A stretch of DNA of 6,707 nucleotides, taken from assembly GCA_934597725.1 (NCBI GenBank), contig CAKTSK010000055.1, forward strand, positions 1-6,707, written 5' to 3'. A program made the position numbers and the translations under genes. Positions 5,451-6,707 of this stretch are shown one piece after another. The notes under the pieces were generated by a model. That model was not told where the DNA came from, searched no databases, and saw nothing but the letters and a program-made list of their open reading frames with translations. This stretch comes from an uncultured Eubacteriales bacterium. GTDB taxonomy: Bacteria; Bacillota; Clostridia; Oscillospirales; Oscillospiraceae. The first letter of the stretch is position 1. The number at the start of each line of letters is the position of its first letter.

Positions 5451-6146
5451 TTAAGACGCGGCCAGAGCCTGACCGATCAGGCAGGTGGCAGGTTCCTCCT
5501 GGGGGGCCTCCTCTGCGGGCGGGGCCAGCAGGGCGGAGAGGGAGGCTTCCACCGCCACGTCGGGGGTGGGGAGCAGGGGCGGCTCCTCGGGGTCGGCCAC
5601 CTCGGAGGAGACATACCAGTAGGCGTTGGAGTTCTCCACTCGGGTGCCCCAGGCTTCCTCGATGGGGATGATGCCCTGGCCGGCGAACTCGGAGGGATCG
5701 GCGCAGTAGAACTGGCCGTCCTCGTAGTCGGTCAGCAGGATGCCGTGGGGGACGCAGGCGGCGTGGAGCATGATCCCCTCGGGGTGCTCCTCCAGCAGGT
5801 CGATGAGGACCTGCTGGTTGGCCTGGCCGCCGGGCAGGCGGTCGTGGCCCACGGTCATGGCGCCGTAAGAGAAGTTGTAGGGCAGGCCCCGACCGGAGAG
5901 CCAGAAAGCCTCCCGGCAGCTCTGCTCCGTGATCTGGGCCCAGGAAGGATCGCCGTTGAGCATGGCGGCTCGTCTGAGCATCATGGCGGTGGAGGCCAGG
6001 GTGCAGGTCCCGCGCTGAGATTGCTTCAGGAAGACCTGGTCTTGGTTGATCTCTTCTGCTGTGGCGGCCAGGGCGGTGGGAAGCATCGCGGCCATCAGCA
6101 GGCCCGTCAGGAAAATACTCAGAATTCGTCGCTGCATCAATCGCAT
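5451..6146 (-). CDS. Secreted C39-like / papain-fold cysteine peptidase candidate
   Basis: The gene encodes 231 residues from the preferred start. AAAGGAGA at 6160-6153 sits 6 nt before the ATG at 6146, whereas the longer frame from 6194 has no such site. Residues 5-28 form a signal peptide (basic start, hydrophobic core, cleavage near ALAA). The mature domain has QSQRGTCTLASTAMMLRR, with C48 as likely nucleophile behind an oxyanion-type Gln (42 or 44). It then has a Trp/Ser-rich middle and HPEGIMLHAACVPHGILLTD with candidate catalytic H134, then D150 in FYCADP. This order (Q-C-H-D) fits C39-like papain folds. I recall similar GTCTLAS...MMLRR domains in exported proteins of gut Clostridia. 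The tail (about 184-220) is Pro/Glu-rich and lacks binding repeats. Activity is inferred; it could be an inactive or immunity-type relative. Confidence 0.75.
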   Translation of the reverse strand: MRLMQRRILSIFLTGLLMAAMLPTALAATAEEINQDQVFLKQSQRGTCTLASTAMMLRRAAMLNGDPSWAQITEQSCREAFWLSGRGLPYNFSYGAMTVGHDRLPGGQANQQVLIDLLEEHPEGIMLHAACVPHGILLTDYEDGQFYCADPSEFAGQGIIPIEEAWGTRVENSNAYWYVSSEVADPEEPPLLPTPDVAVEASLSALLAPPAEEAPQEEPATCLIGQALAAS

Positions 6147-6196
6147 CAAATCTCTCCTTTGTTTGTCATATCTCGTATACCACTTTGTTTCCAACG

Positions 6197-6233
6197 TGTT
6201 ACGATTGGTGTCGTGGTTGTTACTCTCTGTAAC
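6197..6233. promoter_or_regulatory. Possible operator: TGTTAC repeats in the peptidase leader
   Basis: On plus, TGTTAC occurs at 6197-6202 and 6218-6223, exactly 21 bp (two helical turns) apart. TGTAAC at 6228-6233 makes an inverted partner, so 6219-6233 is a 5-bp dyad around TCTCT. The site lies just downstream of the predicted start of the peptidase transcript, a position suited to a repressor. The bound protein is unknown; chance is possible. Confidence 0.3.
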
Positions 6234-6242
6234 TTTTTTGTC

Positions 6243-6271
6243 ATCATAGCATAGATCTTTTGGGGTGAAAA
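6243..6271 (-). promoter_or_regulatory. Extended -10 promoter of the secreted peptidase gene
   Basis: On minus, TTTTCA (6271-6266) and TATGAT (6248-6243) are separated by 17 bp, with TGC directly before the -10 (TGnTATGAT, extended -10). Transcription would start near 6236, leaving a leader of about 90 nt to the ATG at 6146. T-tracts on plus (A-tracts on minus) begin immediately upstream at 6275. Confidence 0.6.
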
Positions 6272-6491
6272 CCCTTTTTTCGGATTTTTTCGGTGTTCCT
6301 TTTTTTCAAAAGGGGCGACTTTTTTGGTGTTTTTTCTTTCTTTTGTGCGAGACAAACAAGAAAAAGTTGGAAATTCCTGTTTCCTATGGAACAGGTAGGA
6401 GAAAGGCTCCCTTCCCCGGGCAGGACCAAAAAGCGGGAAAAAGAGGGGGTGTCAGGGGCCTGTCGGGGGGGCCGCTGCGGGGAGAAGAGAC

Positions 6492-6520
6492 TTGACTTTT
6501 TCCCGTGGGAGACCTACAAT
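6492..6520 (+). promoter_or_regulatory. Sigma-A promoter of proS
   Basis: TTGACT (6492-6497) and TACAAT (6515-6520) are separated by the optimal 17 bp, with five of six matches in each hexamer. Initiation is expected near 6527, giving a leader of about 110 nt. This is the best promoter match in the window, consistent with steady expression of a housekeeping gene. Confidence 0.8.
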
Positions 6521-6545
6521 AAATACCATCTGAACTTCGGGAAGG

Positions 6546-6617
6546 CCCCCGGCAAAACGCCGGGGGACCTGCGCGCAAAGAGAATCATTTCAGGGGCGCC
6601 CGGCCAGCCGGCGGCCC
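6546..6617 (+). promoter_or_regulatory. Structured proS leader (two hairpins, no T-box motif)
   Basis: The leader holds a perfect 8-bp stem CCCCCGGC/GCCGGGGG (6546-6553/6559-6566) and an imperfect hairpin at 6594-6617 (GGGC/GCCC outer pair, CCGG/CCGG inner pair). There is no U-run after either stem and no AGGGUGGnACCGCG sequence, so neither terminator attenuation nor a T-box is supported. A role in translation or mRNA stability is possible. Confidence 0.45.
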
Positions 6618-6636
6618 AGATCAAAGGATGGAAACT

Positions 6637-6707
6637 ATGGCTAAGGACAACAAGAAGAAAGTGGAACAGATCACCGACATGGAGGTGGATTTCGCCCAGT
6701 GGTACAC
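6637..6707 (+). CDS. proS: Prolyl-tRNA synthetase, N-terminal fragment
   Basis: Only 23 complete codons lie in the window before it runs off the right edge. The peptide (MAKDNKKKVEQITDMEVD, then FAQWY) matches my recollection of the N-terminus of the archaeal/eukaryotic-like prolyl-tRNA synthetase found in many Clostridia, where a similar segment leads into the class II catalytic core. The enzyme charges tRNA-Pro with proline using ATP in the cytosol. AAAGGA (6623-6628) sits 8 nt upstream of the chosen ATG. An in-frame ATG at 6628 overlaps this site and is therefore an unlikely start. The identification rests on a short stretch without catalytic motifs. Confidence 0.82.
   Translation, partial: MAKDNKKKVEQITDMEVDFAQWY

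Larger units (their letters stand above)
6147..6491. other. Divergent intergenic region between peptidase gene and proS
   Basis: I find no gene in this stretch. It holds the peptidase promoter and leader (6147-6271), a run of T-tracts on plus (6275-6280, 6285-6290, 6300-6306, 6320-6325, 6330-6335), and an imperfect hairpin at 6376-6395 (CCTGTT/AACAGG plus CC/GG). A purine-rich stretch (about 6396-6490) without clear signals leads to the proS promoter. Open frames here have no ribosome binding site and no recognisable protein features. Confidence 0.5.

Noticed and set aside
6147..6194. N-terminal extension of the peptidase to an ATG at 6194
   Set aside because: It adds 16 charged residues before the signal peptide and lacks a ribosome binding site, while AAAGGAGA lies correctly placed for the ATG at 6146.
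6219..6240. Plus-strand terminator (GTTAC/GTAAC stem followed by six T's)
   Set aside because: The stem is only 5 bp and AT-rich, and no plus-strand gene ends upstream. The dyad is better explained as part of the TGTTAC operator candidate.
5424..6254. 276-codon plus-strand frame opposite the secreted peptidase
   Set aside because: It has no ribosome binding site and begins inside the minus-strand terminator. The minus-strand reading has a signal peptide, a strong ribosome binding site and its own terminator.
6265..6495. Small plus-strand frame of 76 codons before proS
   Set aside because: It runs across the T-tracts and purine-rich spacer, with Phe/Lys/Gly low complexity and no credible ribosome binding site.
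1..6707. CRISPR array, tRNA, rRNA or insertion sequence
   Set aside because: I saw no regularly spaced direct repeats, cloverleaf-like segment, rRNA core sequence or transposase in any frame.

Overview
The window looks like chromosomal DNA from a GC-rich member of the Clostridia, most likely an Oscillospiraceae relative (Flavonifractor / Lawsonibacter / Intestinimonas type). The grounds are strong AGGAGG ribosome binding sites, sigma-A-like promoters, a SpoIID-type sporulation protein, a clostridial-style two-component pair with a VanS-like kinase, and a prolyl-tRNA synthetase N-terminus of the archaeal/eukaryotic-like type common in these bacteria. The taxon is an inference from style and remembered families, not from a search.

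Layout. Positions 1-605 hold no gene I can support. The first ~300 bases contain several inverted repeats and an AT-richer island. Positions ~365-515 hold a dense row of hairpins ending in a terminator-like stem with four T's, and ~530-585 holds the probable promoter/operator of the first operon. Positions 606-3424 encode an OmpR-family response regulator and a six-pass sensor histidine kinase whose start overlaps the regulator's stop (ATGA). A 14-bp TTCG hairpin follows.

At 3495-3524 a promoter drives a short leader that contains an intrinsic-terminator signature and possible competing stems. Next come a SpoIID-domain protein (3614-4591) and, 16 bp later, a YjjG-like HAD phosphatase (4608-5300), probably one transcript. 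Two strong hairpin terminators (5331-5378 and 5408-5438) lie between this operon and a convergent minus-strand gene (5451-6146) for a secreted papain-fold/C39-like cysteine peptidase candidate. Its promoter has an extended -10 and a series of T-tracts directly upstream. A divergent sigma-A promoter at 6492-6520 then leads through a hairpin-containing, T-box-free leader into the first 23 complete codons of proS, which runs off the right edge.

The genes do not form one pathway. The window joins a sensory operon of unknown stimulus, a cell-wall/sporulation gene with a housekeeping phosphatase, an exported peptidase-like protein and a translation gene. The signals most worth a second look are the SpoIID leader attenuator candidate, the altered zinc-ligand set in SpoIID, the tandemly repeated Trp/Arg/Lys-rich loop of the kinase, and the regulatory DNA upstream of the secreted peptidase.
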